In this document: positions 1 to 10,338 of the stretch, in pieces
Position numbering within the stretch: the first letter of the stretch is position 1
Layout: each line of letters begins with the position of its first letter
Assembly: GCA_050084515.1 (NCBI GenBank)
Contig: CM114271.1
Location: forward strand, 45,260,001 to 45,324,000
Direction: 5' to 3'
Source of the DNA: Blasia pusilla
Taxonomy: Eukaryota; Marchantiophyta; Marchantiopsida; Blasiales
DNA length: 64,000 bases
The notes under the pieces: generated by a model
Seen by the model: only the letters and a program-made list of their open reading frames with translations
What the model was told of the DNA's origin: nothing
Database searches by the model: none
Program-made: the position numbers and the translations under genes

Positions 1-399
1 CTATCAACTTGGTTCTACATTATTTTCAGACTATATTTTGGTTTCTTAAAAGATAATGATAAACAATAATTTCTAATTTTCTCCTATAGTTATTATTCTT
101 TCATCTGTGTCGAATCGATTGTTTTATTCATGATTGTATGAGAATTGTTATTAAAAAAACATCAATAGTAGTCTATCCCTCTTTGTTGCCTTATCCATAG
201 TTTTCTTTGTGATGTTTGTTTGTTTACTAGTTAGTTCAATTCTTGTAAATTTTTGCATAATCTTCAAATAAATTTATTTGTGCAACCTTATATGTTTCTA
301 ACTTTGTCCATGTCCCATACTTCTTGGATTTATGATTTTATGTATATTTTGAAATTTTCATCTGTAATTAAATCATTTATTTTATACAAGGTGGATTTA
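1..399. other. AT-rich intergenic DNA, no gene seen
   Basis: No ORF, RNA gene or repeat boundary could be supported here. The stretch is strongly AT-rich and ends at the 5' terminus of a Helitron-like element. Confidence 0.6.
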
Positions 400-1372
400 T
401 CTATATAATAATTGGTGACCACATATGCATAATACGACAAGATAGCGGGATAATAAGACAAAATAGGTAACATCCTTGAAATTTGTTTCCGTAGGCATAT
501 TAGATGGGTAGAGATAGAACTAAGGAAACCAATAAGGATTTGAGTGGAAAATATTTTTATCAAATAATAATTAATTTAACATTATAATTGATCATTATAA
601 ATATTAATAGAATGTAATAATCATGATAAATAACCAGAATTCTAGAATTTTTACCTCAATTCATATTTGATAGAAAAAACAAATAAATATTGATTGAATG
701 AGTAGATTTTGTATAAATTTTATGGAAAGATAAAATTACTAAGAGTATTAGGATAACATTTAAATTTGAATGAAGGATTATAATTACTAAAAAGAGTGAA
801 ATTCTATTACTCTTCTAAGATTTTAGAAAATATAAATTATCTTTAAAATTTGAAATAAATAGCATGATAATTTTTTTTAATAATCGTATGAATTCACATA
901 TAATATTTTGTGAAAGGAAAATGAATTTGAATGGAGAAGGAAAATGATTTTGTTAATTAAAATTAGCTTAGATTTTGGTTTGTGAACGTTATTTTGGTGG
1001 GAAGAGTGGAAGGGAAAGAATAGTTATTATTTGAGCTTTTATTGAGGATTGAATTTATTTAGGGGGATGGGAGTTATTTAAAGCTGAAATTTTCTTACTC
1101 TTTCACGATTGAAAAAAGTGGAAATTACACTTAAATTGTAATACTAAATAAAAATTGAAAATTTAAACATAATTTTAGAAAAACGATTAGTGAAACATTT
1201 TTTTCTTGTCCAATTACTACATGTCAATAGTAATTGGTCAAGAAAAAAATGTTTCGCATGTTATGGGCGAGAAGGAAAAAGTTTGAATTTGTGTGAAGCA
1301 TCATTAATCCCCTCACTAACAAAAGCTCTCCAAATTTTATTTTTTTCATGCATCGCACAGGTATCTTACTAG
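400..1372 (+). mobile_element. Non-autonomous Helitron-like element, long family, copy 1
   Basis: The element begins TCTATATAATAATTGG at 400 with A immediately before it. It ends in CTAG at 1369-1372 with T immediately after, which is the A/T target rule of Helitrons. Just inside the 3' end is the remnant of a terminal hairpin (TGCATCGCA followed by CAGG). No Rep/helicase reading frame is present, so it would depend on a partner in trans. A second copy with matching ends and interior lies at 31699-32629, and 56623-57188 shares its central part. The interior carries a near-perfect hairpin (1192-1255). Only small meaningless ORFs occur. Helitron identity is inferred from termini, target site and the repeated copy, not from a coding match. 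Confidence 0.7.
1192..1255. repeat. 27-bp inverted repeat (hairpin) inside Helitron-like copy 1
   Basis: Arms 1192-1218 and 1229-1255 are reverse complements with one mismatch, around a 10-nt loop. The right arm is shared with the sister element near 32490-32510. The left arm is not, so the palindrome appears to be a later inverted duplication. Confidence 0.8.
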
Positions 1373-1934
1373 TTTGTTTGCAACTTCTTTCTCTTTGTAG
1401 ACATGAATAAAACACTAAAATTGTAAGACTCTAGATTATCCGAAGTTTCTTTTGAAGCAATTAGTAAGTCACACGTGGATCCGTTGCAATTCTTCTCTCT
1501 TCTCAAATATGTTTTGTGACTAACATCCACGTTATGAATAGAAATTTGAGAAATTTTGTTACTAGGACCCTCCTCTTTGTAATCAAATTTTTTTGTTACA
1601 ACTAATTAATACATGGACAAAATATTTTCACATTCAATCTTTTTGCATGCTAGTGACCTATTTTGATTTGTTCTACTCATTTGTTAGGAAAGAGTATAAA
1701 GGAACATAAGAGAATATAAATAACAATCATATGAAATGGCAATACCAACTCAGAAGCCACTAGAATAATATAATTGACGAGTCATGTAAGCTGAAATTTG
1801 GAAGATCTTACCCACTTTGGACATAAATTATTCCTAAAGAGGGAGGAGAAGCAAAGATTTGGTTTCAAATTTCATGGAGAAATTCAACACTTTCCATTAG
1901 GAATTGGTTTCTCATATAAGAGAATACTAGGCTA
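1373..1934. other. AT-rich spacer, no gene seen
   Basis: Nothing with coding or RNA-gene character was found between the two Helitron-like elements. Confidence 0.5.
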
Positions 1935-2112
1935 CTAGCATAATGCCCTTGCTAAGCACAGGTGAAAATCAGCGTGAGGGAAAAGCCATTTGTTAAGTCT
2001 ATGGTCTGTTATCTTAATTATTCTATTAAACATAACATGTGTCAACACTAGAGGAGGGCAAAAAGAACATGTGTATACACGGTAGGAAGGGTTCCTCAAA
2101 CCCCATCCTCAA
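1935..2112 (-). mobile_element. Short Helitron-like element, minus strand
   Basis: Read on the minus strand, the 3' end is CTAG at 1938-1935, preceded by a degraded hairpin (the + strand shows GCCCTTGC near AGCACAGG). The 5' part contains the family segment that runs from a CCTC/CATCCTC block through an ACATGTG motif. Copies at 10339-10495 and 19866-20055 have the same order of motifs. The exact 5' end is uncertain because the hairpin at 2111-2145 starts there. Non-autonomous, no ORF. Confidence 0.5.
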
Positions 2113-2145
2113 ACTCTCCACACCTTATATAGGTGTGGAGAGTTT
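2111..2145. repeat. Perfect 15-bp palindrome with TATAT loop
   Basis: Arms 2111-2125 and 2131-2145 are exact reverse complements around TATAT. It lies at the 5' edge of the minus-strand Helitron-like element. Confidence 0.85.
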
Positions 2146-2361
2146 TACAAAGAAGAAGACCAGTCCAAAAAAAAAAATCAGTTTAAGGCCTTTATCCTAG
2201 GGAGGTAAGGGAAGTGAATCTTACAAGACATGCATGAAAGACCTATACGATTTGAGTCGTGGCTACAAAATGGAGATAAAAATAAATGCACAAATAGACA
2301 TCATAAAGTCTCTATATCTCAAGTTTAACCTAGATAACAATAGTAAACTCAAACGAGGGGT

Positions 2362-2522
2362 TCTACTCTTATGTATTATTATCATGGGAGAGTGCCCTCT
2401 TGATTTTCAAACACCTCTATGCTTGATAGGTGGCAACTGGGCAACAAGAAAATATTTCAAATGCTACGGGAAACAAGAAAAACCCCTTTTTTTTCATATG
2501 CATCGCACGGGCACCTTACTAG
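2362..2522 (+). mobile_element. Short Helitron-like element, family I
   Basis: It starts around 2362-2367 (TCTAC/TCTTATG...) and carries the family block GGGAGAGTGCCCTCTTGAT. It ends in CTAG at 2519-2522 followed by T. The ending GCATCGCACGGGCACC before CTAG matches the subterminal hairpin half of the family, although the left stem is damaged. It aligns along its length with 57487-57656. ORFs overlapping it (2234-2653, 2419-2607) are chance readings through the repeat. Confidence 0.6.
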
Positions 2523-3500
2523 TCTTCTATATGAGGGACCACCAAGAGCATTTGTCAGAGCAAGCCTCTCAAGACTTCTTTTCATCAATATTGGAATCGG
2601 TTATTAGATGTCTTCATAGTGAATTGGATTCATACCTCAATCCATCTCAATAAGATTTCTTTACAATCCTCTTATCCACTATTGTCATTTCTTGTTTGTA
2701 TCAATTATTGCTAGGCTCCAAATTTTCTAAAGAATGTCCACTTAATATATGGAAAATATATCAAATGTGATGGAAAGCTACCATCGCCAAGATAGGTCAT
2801 AATCCAATCTCGCGCCTAGTTGTAAGGTGACTGATAATGTAGTAATTATTAGGCTCTGGACTATCTGTAGAAGATCCACTCAAGGTATGGAAAATATGTC
2901 AAATGTGACGAAAGCTACAAGCTAAATCTACAAGTAAGATGTCATAATACAATTTGGCACCTAGTCGTAAGCCGACTAATAATGTAAGTATTGGAGCTTC
3001 ATTGAGCAACAACTTCTTAGAAATTGCGGCTAATCACAAGTCCTAGTATACAATTTGTTAATGGATGCATGAACACTCCAATATTTGTGTGGTATTCCAT
3101 TGAACATAGTAGGACTCTTTTGTAGAGTAGATAGGATTTTGCTCTTCTATCAAACTTCAACCACTAATTTTTAGGTCCGACGACTATCATCATCAAGCTA
3201 TACCAATGATTGAATCTATTGTTTTTTAATGTCACTAATCGTAATGTAAATAAAGAAGACCCATTTCTGCTATAGAGATTATTTATCGAATCGAATTTGC
3301 TAAGTTGGATGAGAATGTGGATATGGAGATGACATCCTTTATGGGCATCAAGGGGGTGTGGGAGGTGGATTGGAAGAAGTGTGACAAGGATATGGTGACC
3401 CACTTCTTGAGCACATTCAATCCTAACACTTTTGAGGGCATGTTGAGATGAACATATAAGATTACAATACAAGAGTAAACCTTATCTATGTCTCCCAAAT
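2523..3500. other. AT-rich spacer, no gene seen
   Basis: Minus-strand ORFs of about 100 codons (3164-3472, 3283-3615) show no recognisable family, and one runs into the TIR element. A loosely repeated segment (TCCACTYAADRTATGGAAAAT type) occurs near 2728 and 2877. I see no gene. Confidence 0.5.
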
Positions 3501-3925
3501 AAGGTCGTACATAGAAAAATTCCATGACCGTGGACATGTCCATGTTCATAGACTTATGTCCATCCCTACGATGGACATGTTCGTGCGGGCTCGAGAACTC
3601 GTGGCCCGCACCCATTCCATTTTGTAGCCCGCATTAAGCCCATACGCGACCCGTAGGAAGTGTTGGGCCCCCATTACGTGGGCTTAGGCTTATGAAGGGC
3701 CCAAAGATGGGTCTGCACAAGGTTCGTATGGGAGGCTCAATCCCGCGTAGGTAGGCCTTACGCTCGCGTAAGGACTATGCGTTGAGATTTCTTAGGTTGT
3801 GCTCAGACTACAAAATAGGTGCAATTTCGACCAACTAGGTCTACATCACGAGCTCGGATGTGGGCCGGGGAACCAACGGGCATATCTGTCCCATGGATGG
3901 ACTTGTCCATTTCCATGCAACTTTT
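3501..3925. mobile_element. MITE-like TIR element, copy A
   Basis: A roughly 425-bp segment, GC-richer than its surroundings, is bounded by long imperfect terminal inverted repeats. The left end reads AAGGTCGTACATAGAAAAA and the right end is the complement of a GTTGCATGGAAATGGAC-type end. Subterminal blocks containing GGACATGTCC and GTCCATCC recur near both ends. The same ends and interior words recur at 34996-35444. No transposase ORF, so non-autonomous. Superfamily cannot be assigned because target-site duplications are not clear. The copia LTR starts about 8 bp to the right. Confidence 0.6.
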
Positions 3926-3932
3926 CTCCTAT

Positions 3933-4241
3933 TGAAGATTGAGTTATAGTCAAGCTCATCAGACACATGAACTTCTATATTTGGTACTCACACGAAGTAA
4001 GGAAGCTTAATCTTGGTTAGTCTATTAAGAGCGATTCTCTTAACTAGGGTTAGTTAATCACAATTAGTCTAACTTGAGACTATGGTTAAAATTAGGGTTA
4101 GGGTTGCTTGTATATACCCTGTACAATTGAGAAGGAGACCAACATCCACTCATTCTCTCGTTGCAAATTTTGTTCTTTATGGTGGTGTGAGAGTGTGAGA
4201 GCCGTTTCCTACTAGTTATGCTTCTTTAGCAATTTTCCACA
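3933..4241 (+). repeat. 5' LTR of copia element
   Basis: The LTR begins TGAAGATTGAG and ends CA immediately before the primer-binding site. It contains a TATATA box at 4111-4116 and a telomere-like TTAGGGTTAGGG run at 4092-4103. The 3' LTR matches it from its start through about position 4223. Confidence 0.8.
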
Positions 4242-4253
4242 TGGTATCAGAGC
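4242..4253 (+). other. Primer-binding site (tRNA-Met type)
   Basis: TGGTATCAGAGC abuts the 5' LTR. This is the usual plant copia primer-binding site, complementary to the 3' end of initiator tRNA-Met. Confidence 0.9.
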
Positions 4254-4832
4254 GATAGGAGAACATCACTTGAAATTCTTGGTGTTAGAGGAGAGAAGAG
4301 AGGCAAGAGATGGCACAATTTTAGTTTGGGAGAAGGAAATTTTGTTCAGAGCTCAGTGGGTACAGATTTCAAGTGGAGCTTTGATAGTGATAAAACTTTG
4401 GAGGCATTTTTTGAGGCCTTTCCGAGTCGATTTAGCCAACTACATCCGTAGCGGCTAGAACGATGCTGTAGACGAGTTCTTGCAATATTGTAGAGCTCGT
4501 TGAGAGATTTCCAATGCATCCAAAATCACTCAATTTTGACATTATGAGCTCATGAAGTAGCAATTTTAGTGTAGGAAAGTGCAATTAGTTAAAGAAAAGT
4601 TTTGCAATTTGCTCTCTATATGCCAATTTTGATTAGTTCTTTCATACAATTGATCAATTTTGGCAAATTTCAAATCGATTTTTGTGTAGGAGTAGTCTAT
4701 GCTTCAATTGGAATAGTGGAAAGCCTGAAATTAGTATTATTTTTGAATAAAATCGTTCGTCATGGAATATTCCTCAACAACAATCACACGCGAGAAGCTA
4801 GATAAATAGAGTTACAATGTCTGAAAGTTTCG

Positions 4833-5640
4833 ATGAAAAAAATTCTCATGGATCAAGAACTATGGGAGCTTGTCACAGGTGATGAGGCCAAGCCAAAAGA
4901 TCACTCAATAGACTTGAATGTTCACGCCTGGAACAAACGCGCAAGGCAAGTAATCCACTACATTTCAATAACGATCAGTTCGCCAATGATAGGTCAGATT
5001 CAAGATGTTCATAGTCCGAAGGTGGTCTGGGATGCATTGGAAAAGCTGTTCTTGACATCTACAAAGGCCATGAAGCTTCAATTGAAACAACAATTGAACG
5101 AAGTGAAGAAAGGATCGCAAAGGATCAAAGATTATATTTTGAATATCAGACATATTTTGGATCTGTTGAATATCATCGGAGTGAAAGTAGAAGATGATGA
5201 TATGATTTTATTCACTCTTCAAGGCCTTCCAAAGTATTACAAGTCCTTTGAGACCTCTATCTCTGTGAGAGAGAAGTATCCAACCTTTCAAGAGTTAGTT
5301 CCTCTGTTGATCAGTGAAGAGATGCGCCTAGTAGGCAACGGTAGCTCGTCTAGTCTGCAAGAGAGTGTGCTATTTGCAGGTTATGGATCAAACAGAGGCA
5401 TGGGTCGTGGCAGAAGCTTCCGTGGACATGGTGGATATCAAGCATATGGAGGAAGAGAGACTCAATATACCGTCACTCAATCACCTACGAACCAATACTA
5501 GACACAATCACAAGGTGATGATGGTGCAAAACGTTGGGGTTGAGGTCAGCAGCAGAGGGTCCCTGGATCTTGCAATTACTATGGGATAAAGGGTCACTAT
5601 GCAAAGTTTTGCTTCAAGAAGAAGGCAGATGTGAGAATAA
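4833..5640 (+). pseudogene. copia gag remnant
   Basis: The open part (4833-5501) resembles the UBN2-type copia Gag: it has the MDQELWELVTG opening and the VWDALEKLF block, followed by a Gly/Arg-rich tail. A TAG at 5499 and another stop near 5540 interrupt it. The downstream zinc knuckle, readable in the same frame near 5571-5612, has its second cysteine replaced by Tyr (CNYYGIKGHYAKFC). It would not bind zinc normally. The true start may lie upstream of 4833. Confidence 0.8.
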
Positions 5641-7070
5641 GAGCCTTACAACAACAAAACTATGTGGAGCAACAACATCAAGGGCAGTACCAAGAACAAC
5701 AACATTCACAAACGGAGCATCTTTTGGTCATGACTCATCATATGGGAGCAATAGTCATGAAAGACTCGACAAAAAAATTGTACATCGACTGTAGTTCATC
5801 AAATCATATAACCTCACAAGCTAAATGGTTAAGTAAATTGGAGCTGGTGAAAGATCCTACAATTGTGCTTACAAGAGATGACACTCAACATCATATCACG
5901 CATACCGGTAAAGTTCCAATAGTATTAGATGGTCTTTGTGCTCTTGGAAATATTCTCTATGTTTCTACCATTACAAGAAACTTGATCTTTGTAGGACAGA
6001 TAATAGAGCAAGATTATCAAGTGAAGTTCAACATAGAGGGTTGTTTCAATGAAACAATGGATGATAAGACTACGATAGCCAAAGGAACTAGATCTGGCAA
6101 AATGTTCAAATTAGATATTTCTATGCCAGACATTCAAACAACAATGTATGGTCAAACTGGCCAACAAGTCACAGATCTAAATGTGTGGCATAACAGAGTT
6201 GGACATATGAATCTGTAAAGATTATAGAATCTTTCATCATTAAGATAGTAATAGGACTTCCTAAATTAGCGAATCTTGCTACGTTAGAGATGTGTCATGC
6301 TTGCCAATTTGGAAAACAAGTTAGATTTCCTTTTCCAAACCAAGGTAGAAGAGCATCCAAGATATTGGAGTTGATCCACAATGATGTGTGCACAACATCA
6401 CAACATAGCCTTAGTGGTTTCTAATACTTTATTTCATTTATTGATGACTTCTCTAGGTATATATGGGTATACTTTGTGAAAGCCAAGTTAAGGTATTCTC
6501 GATGTTCCAAACATTGATAGTATAATAGAGTAGTAGACTCGAGAACATAATCTGAAATTATGTTGTGATGGAGGAGGAGAGTATCTTTCAACAGATTCTG
6601 ATGACTATTTACGTCAGAATGGCATCCAACGTCAAGTGACTTGCCGTTACACTCCACAAAAAAATGGAGTGGTTGAGAGGAAGAATCAACATATTTTTGA
6701 AGTGGCACGAGCTATGTTGAATGAGAAGAACATGCCAAAGGTGTATTGGGCAGAGGCTATAGCGTGTGTAATCTTCTTAATCAACCAAACTTCAACAACA
6801 AGAGTTTACGATAAGACTCCATTCGAAGTCTTCACACGAAGTTAACCTGATTTTTCCTTCCTGAAAGTATTTGGTTGTATTTGTTATGCTCACGTTCCTT
6901 CTGAAAGACGTCAGAAATTTGACCCCAAATTTAAAAGATGTATATTCATTGGCTATGCTGATGGAATTAAGGGGTATGAATGCTACATTCCATCATCTAG
7001 GAAACTTATTATTAGTCGCGATGTTATCTTCGATGAACTAAAGTCATGGTATGCTCCATCTGAGCCTATT
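5631..7070 (+). pseudogene. copia protease-integrase remnant
   Basis: The protease active-site region reads LYIDCSSSNHIT, so the Asp is present but the following Ser-Gly is altered. The pre-integrase motif LNVWHNRVGHMN follows. Integrase core pieces occur in several frames: HNDVC (first Asp), CDGGGEYLS near 6563 (second Asp), and NGVVERKN near 6664 (catalytic Glu), then the copia-typical WAEAI and FGCICYAHVP segments. Stops occur near 6216, 6421 and 6843, with a frameshift near 6490. Confidence 0.8.
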
Positions 7071-7329
7071 CCAGCTCTAAACTCGTCTGTTGAGGGAGAG
7101 AATATGATTTTAAATCAACAGACATTGCCTTCAAATTCCCCAAGTACTAGTGTACGATTAGGGGAGGTTATAGATTCGTCAGTTAAATCTATGAGTCCAT
7201 GTACGGGAAGAGTACGTATTCAGTCTGTTAACACTAGTCAAAGCTCGAGTCAGGTGTGAGAGGCATCTATCTCTAAACAATAACTTCGTAGATCAAGTAG
7301 AGTTATACATCCAGTTCATAGATTCATAG

Positions 7330-8915
7330 ATGAAGGTTTTCTTGCGACACATCATGCATATATGCATGCTGAGTTGTTTTGAAGAAGCTGCAAGTAAAGT
7401 CGAATGGATTGAAGCTATGGAGGAAGAGCTTGCTGCATTAAGATATCAACAAACGTGGGAGCTGGTTGATATACCTTCCGATAAGAAAGCTATTGGTTGT
7501 AAAAGGATTTATAAAATCAACCGCAATCAAGATGATACAATTAACATATACAAAGTGAAATTGGTGACTAAAGGCATAGCCCTTAGTCACCATATGAGAA
7601 AACATTCAGCTGTGTTGCAAAGATGACGACTACGAGAACAATGGTTGTTATTGTAGTAAGTAAGAGGTTGAGATTACATCACATGGATGTCAAGAATGAC
7701 TTCTTGAATGTAGCTCTATACAAGGAGGTATATATGACTCAACCACTTGGATACGAGCATCCCAAGTTTCCATTTCGCGTATGCAGGTTGAAGAAAGCTC
7801 CATAGGGGCTCAAACAAGTTCCTATAGCTTGGTATGGCAAGATTACATATATCCTACAAGAGTTGGGTTTTAGGGTATGTGATTCTGACTCCTCGTTATA
7901 TGTCTTGAATGGACAAGATCATACATTTCTCATTATGTTGTATATTGACAATCTCCTTATTACTAGGAGTACTGAAGAAATGATACAACAAGTCAAGCTG
8001 AAGTTACAAGCAGAATTTGATATGAAGGACTTGAGAGAACTCAAGTACTTCCTTGGTATTGAGTTTATCAAGGTTGGAGAGAGCGTGTGGTTACTACAAC
8101 GATAATACGCTCTTTATATAATTTCAAAATATGGTATGACGGCTTGTAAGCCAATCTCTACACCGTTGGACTAGAGTGTTAAGCTAAGAGTGGATGAAGG
8201 AGAGTTGCTTGTAGATTCTAATTTGTACAGGCGTATGGTTGGAAGTTTGATCTATCTAACTATATCCCGACTAGATTTGAGCTATGTTGTTGGCATAGTT
8301 AGCCAATTTATGCAAGCACCTCGAAAATCTAACCTTGATGTTGTGAGGAGGATTTTGCGGTATATGAATTTGTTTGTTCAATTCGGGCTTCAATTTGAAC
8401 CTTCTCTGAGTTTTCAATTACAAGGATTCACACATGGTGATTGGGTTGGAAGCGTGTTTGATAGACACTCCACATCTAGTCATTCATTTACTTTGGGAAG
8501 TGCAGCTATCAGTTGGGCTTCAAAGAAGCAACCTTTAGTTGTTTCATCTTCAACAGAGGCTGAGTAGAGAGGAGCAACCAATGCAGCATGTGAGGCGGTG
8601 TGGCTTCATCGATTACTTGTTGAGATTGGTGTTAGTAACTTAGCACCTAGTGTAATATATGCAGATAATATTAGTAGCATCAAACTTGCTAATAACCCTG
8701 TGTTTCATGGTAGTACAAAGCATGTTGAGGTACACTATTATTTTATCAGAGAGAAAGTGCTTGCCGGGAAAATTCATCTTGTGTATATAGGTACAGATCA
8801 GCAAATTGCTGACATCTTTACAAAGGTATTGTCTAGAGATAAGTTTGAGATGTTTAGAAATGATTTAGGCAATAGAGATATCGATATGAGCTTGAGGGGG
8901 AATATTGAAGATTGA
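7330..8915 (+). pseudogene. copia reverse transcriptase-RNase H remnant
   Basis: Reading pieces at 7330-7626, 7623-7805, 7863-8105, 8190-8567 and 8598-8915 give successive RT and RNase H blocks. These include WIEAMEEELAAL, HHMDVKNDFLN, LKYFLGIE, GSLIYLT and the C-terminal ADIFTK. The RT catalytic box is YIDN instead of the usual YVDD. The RNase H TEAEYRG motif is broken by TAG (TEAE*RG, near 8565). At least four in-frame stops and a frameshift separate the parts, so the enzyme is dead. Confidence 0.85.
8893..8902 (+). other. Polypurine tract
   Basis: A TGAGGGGGAA run lies immediately upstream of the 3' LTR, where copia elements prime plus-strand synthesis. Confidence 0.7.
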
Positions 8916-9198
8916 GTTGCAATCAAGTACATGAAACACTTGAACTGCTATATTTGGTACTCATACAAAGTAGGGAAGCTTAATCTTGGTTAATGAGTTA
9001 AGCCCGATTATCTTAACTAGGGTTAGTTAATCACAGTTAGTCTAACTCGAGACTATGGTTAACTTTAGGGTTAGGGTTGCTTGTACATACCCTATATAAT
9101 TGAGAAGGGGTCCTGCCTCCACTCATTCTTTCATTGCAAATTTTGTTCTCCATGGTGATGTGTGAGTGTGAGAGTTGTTTCCCACCAGTTATGCTTTA
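8906..9198 (+). repeat. 3' LTR of copia element
   Basis: It begins TGAAGATTGAG and aligns with the 5' LTR through the TTATGCTT word at about 9189-9196, then similarity stops. The telomere-like run is conserved at 9064-9077. The last 15-20 bp of the 5' LTR have no clear counterpart, so the right boundary is approximate. Confidence 0.75.
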
Positions 9199-10106
9199 AG
9201 GACTACAATTTAAGCACTTTGGCTCTTCCGGAGTCTTTCCTATCCATGTGGTATCAACACACTAATAACGAGGAGCCAAGATTTTACTCTAAATATCTCA
9301 CAAAGTTGAAGAAGAATAGTCACATTGAAACGAGTGCAAATGTTGGGCTCGGGAGCTTTCGACTACTTTTCATCTTATGAAATCATTGCTTGCATACAAA
9401 GGCAAACCCTAAGTGTATACCTGCAAGTATGTTATTGATGGTATCATTCGTATGCCATGATTGGGAAGGGATTCCTAGGGCTTGGAAGACCATTGTGCAT
9501 CGAAAGCTCATACTCGATATTAAACAAGTATAATGACCTTGGGAAAATAGAAAAAGTAGGAGAAAGCAAGGTTAGAGTGATTTTAAGCATTGATTTAGGA
9601 ATGGGACTCGCCTTCTATAGAGGTAATAAGAGTAGTGGCTTGTATAGTTTTAGATCAAAAGAAGAAAGGCAATTCAAGGCCAAAGTGGTAGCGAACATGC
9701 AATATTTGAAAGATGATGGAGAAGGTTCAAAGACGTGAAGGGTCTTTAAGACAATTTCTCCCAAATAAAAACACACTTAGAAGAGGAAAGTTTGAGCTGA
9801 TAATGCAAAGGTGCTTGATGAGGATCATGCATCCAATCAACTATGTATTAAATTGAATATTTCTACATAAGAAAAAAAAGGAAAAGCCTCCACATTTTGA
9901 TGATAGCGCTAATTTTATTGCTCTGCCAAGAGTACAAATGAAGAAGATCTTGGATGATGAAGGGAATATTGAACTTCAATAGGGAGAAAGTGCCTTACCC
10001 TAATTAAAGAAAATAGTTCTCAAGCCTTGGGTGAAAAAAAAAACCAATGTGAGGTCGCGTTGCATTATAAAGCATGCTTGATTGTTTAACTCATCAAGTC
10101 AAACAA
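9199..10106. other. Unresolved flank of the copia element
   Basis: Short ORFs (9162-9380, 9457-9738) give protein-like but unrecognised text broken by stops. A PBS-like word (TGGTATCAACAC, 9249-9260) suggests part of this could be internal sequence of another retroelement copy. No gene can be supported. Confidence 0.4.
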
Positions 10107-10164
10107 TCAAGTGCATGTACTTTAAGCTATGAAAATAATCATAGCTTAAAGTACATGCACTTGA
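10107..10164. repeat. Perfect 25-bp palindrome, 8-nt loop
   Basis: Arms 10107-10131 and 10140-10164 are exact reverse complements around AAAATAAT. A further CATCAAGT/ACTTGATG pairing lies just outside. RNA from either strand would form a long hairpin. Confidence 0.9.
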
Positions 10165-10338
10165 TGAGTACCTAGAATTGAGTGGGTTTGAAATGTGGCT
10201 ACCAAGTGATAGTTATAGTGTCAAAACCATCCAAGCCCATAGATGGTACATCCAAATTGTAGGTGGATGTGGCGACATCACTTTCTAATATAAGTTTGGA
10301 AATTCAGCCCCTAGGGGTATTTCAAAATATAACCATTA

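Larger units (their letters stand above)
3933..9198 (+). mobile_element. Degenerate Ty1/copia LTR retrotransposon
   Basis: Two directly repeated LTRs (3933-4241 and 8906 to about 9198) flank gag, protease, integrase, reverse transcriptase and RNase H remnants in the copia order (IN before RT). A primer-binding site complementary to initiator tRNA-Met follows the 5' LTR, and a polypurine tract precedes the 3' LTR. LTRs match at roughly 85-90% by eye, so the insertion is old. Frameshifts, stops and substitutions at catalytic residues show it cannot act alone. Target-site duplication was not resolved because the 3' LTR end is unclear. Confidence 0.9.

Noticed and set aside
2234-2653. 139-codon + strand ORF
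   Set aside because: It reads straight through a family I Helitron-like element. The repeat, not a gene, explains it.
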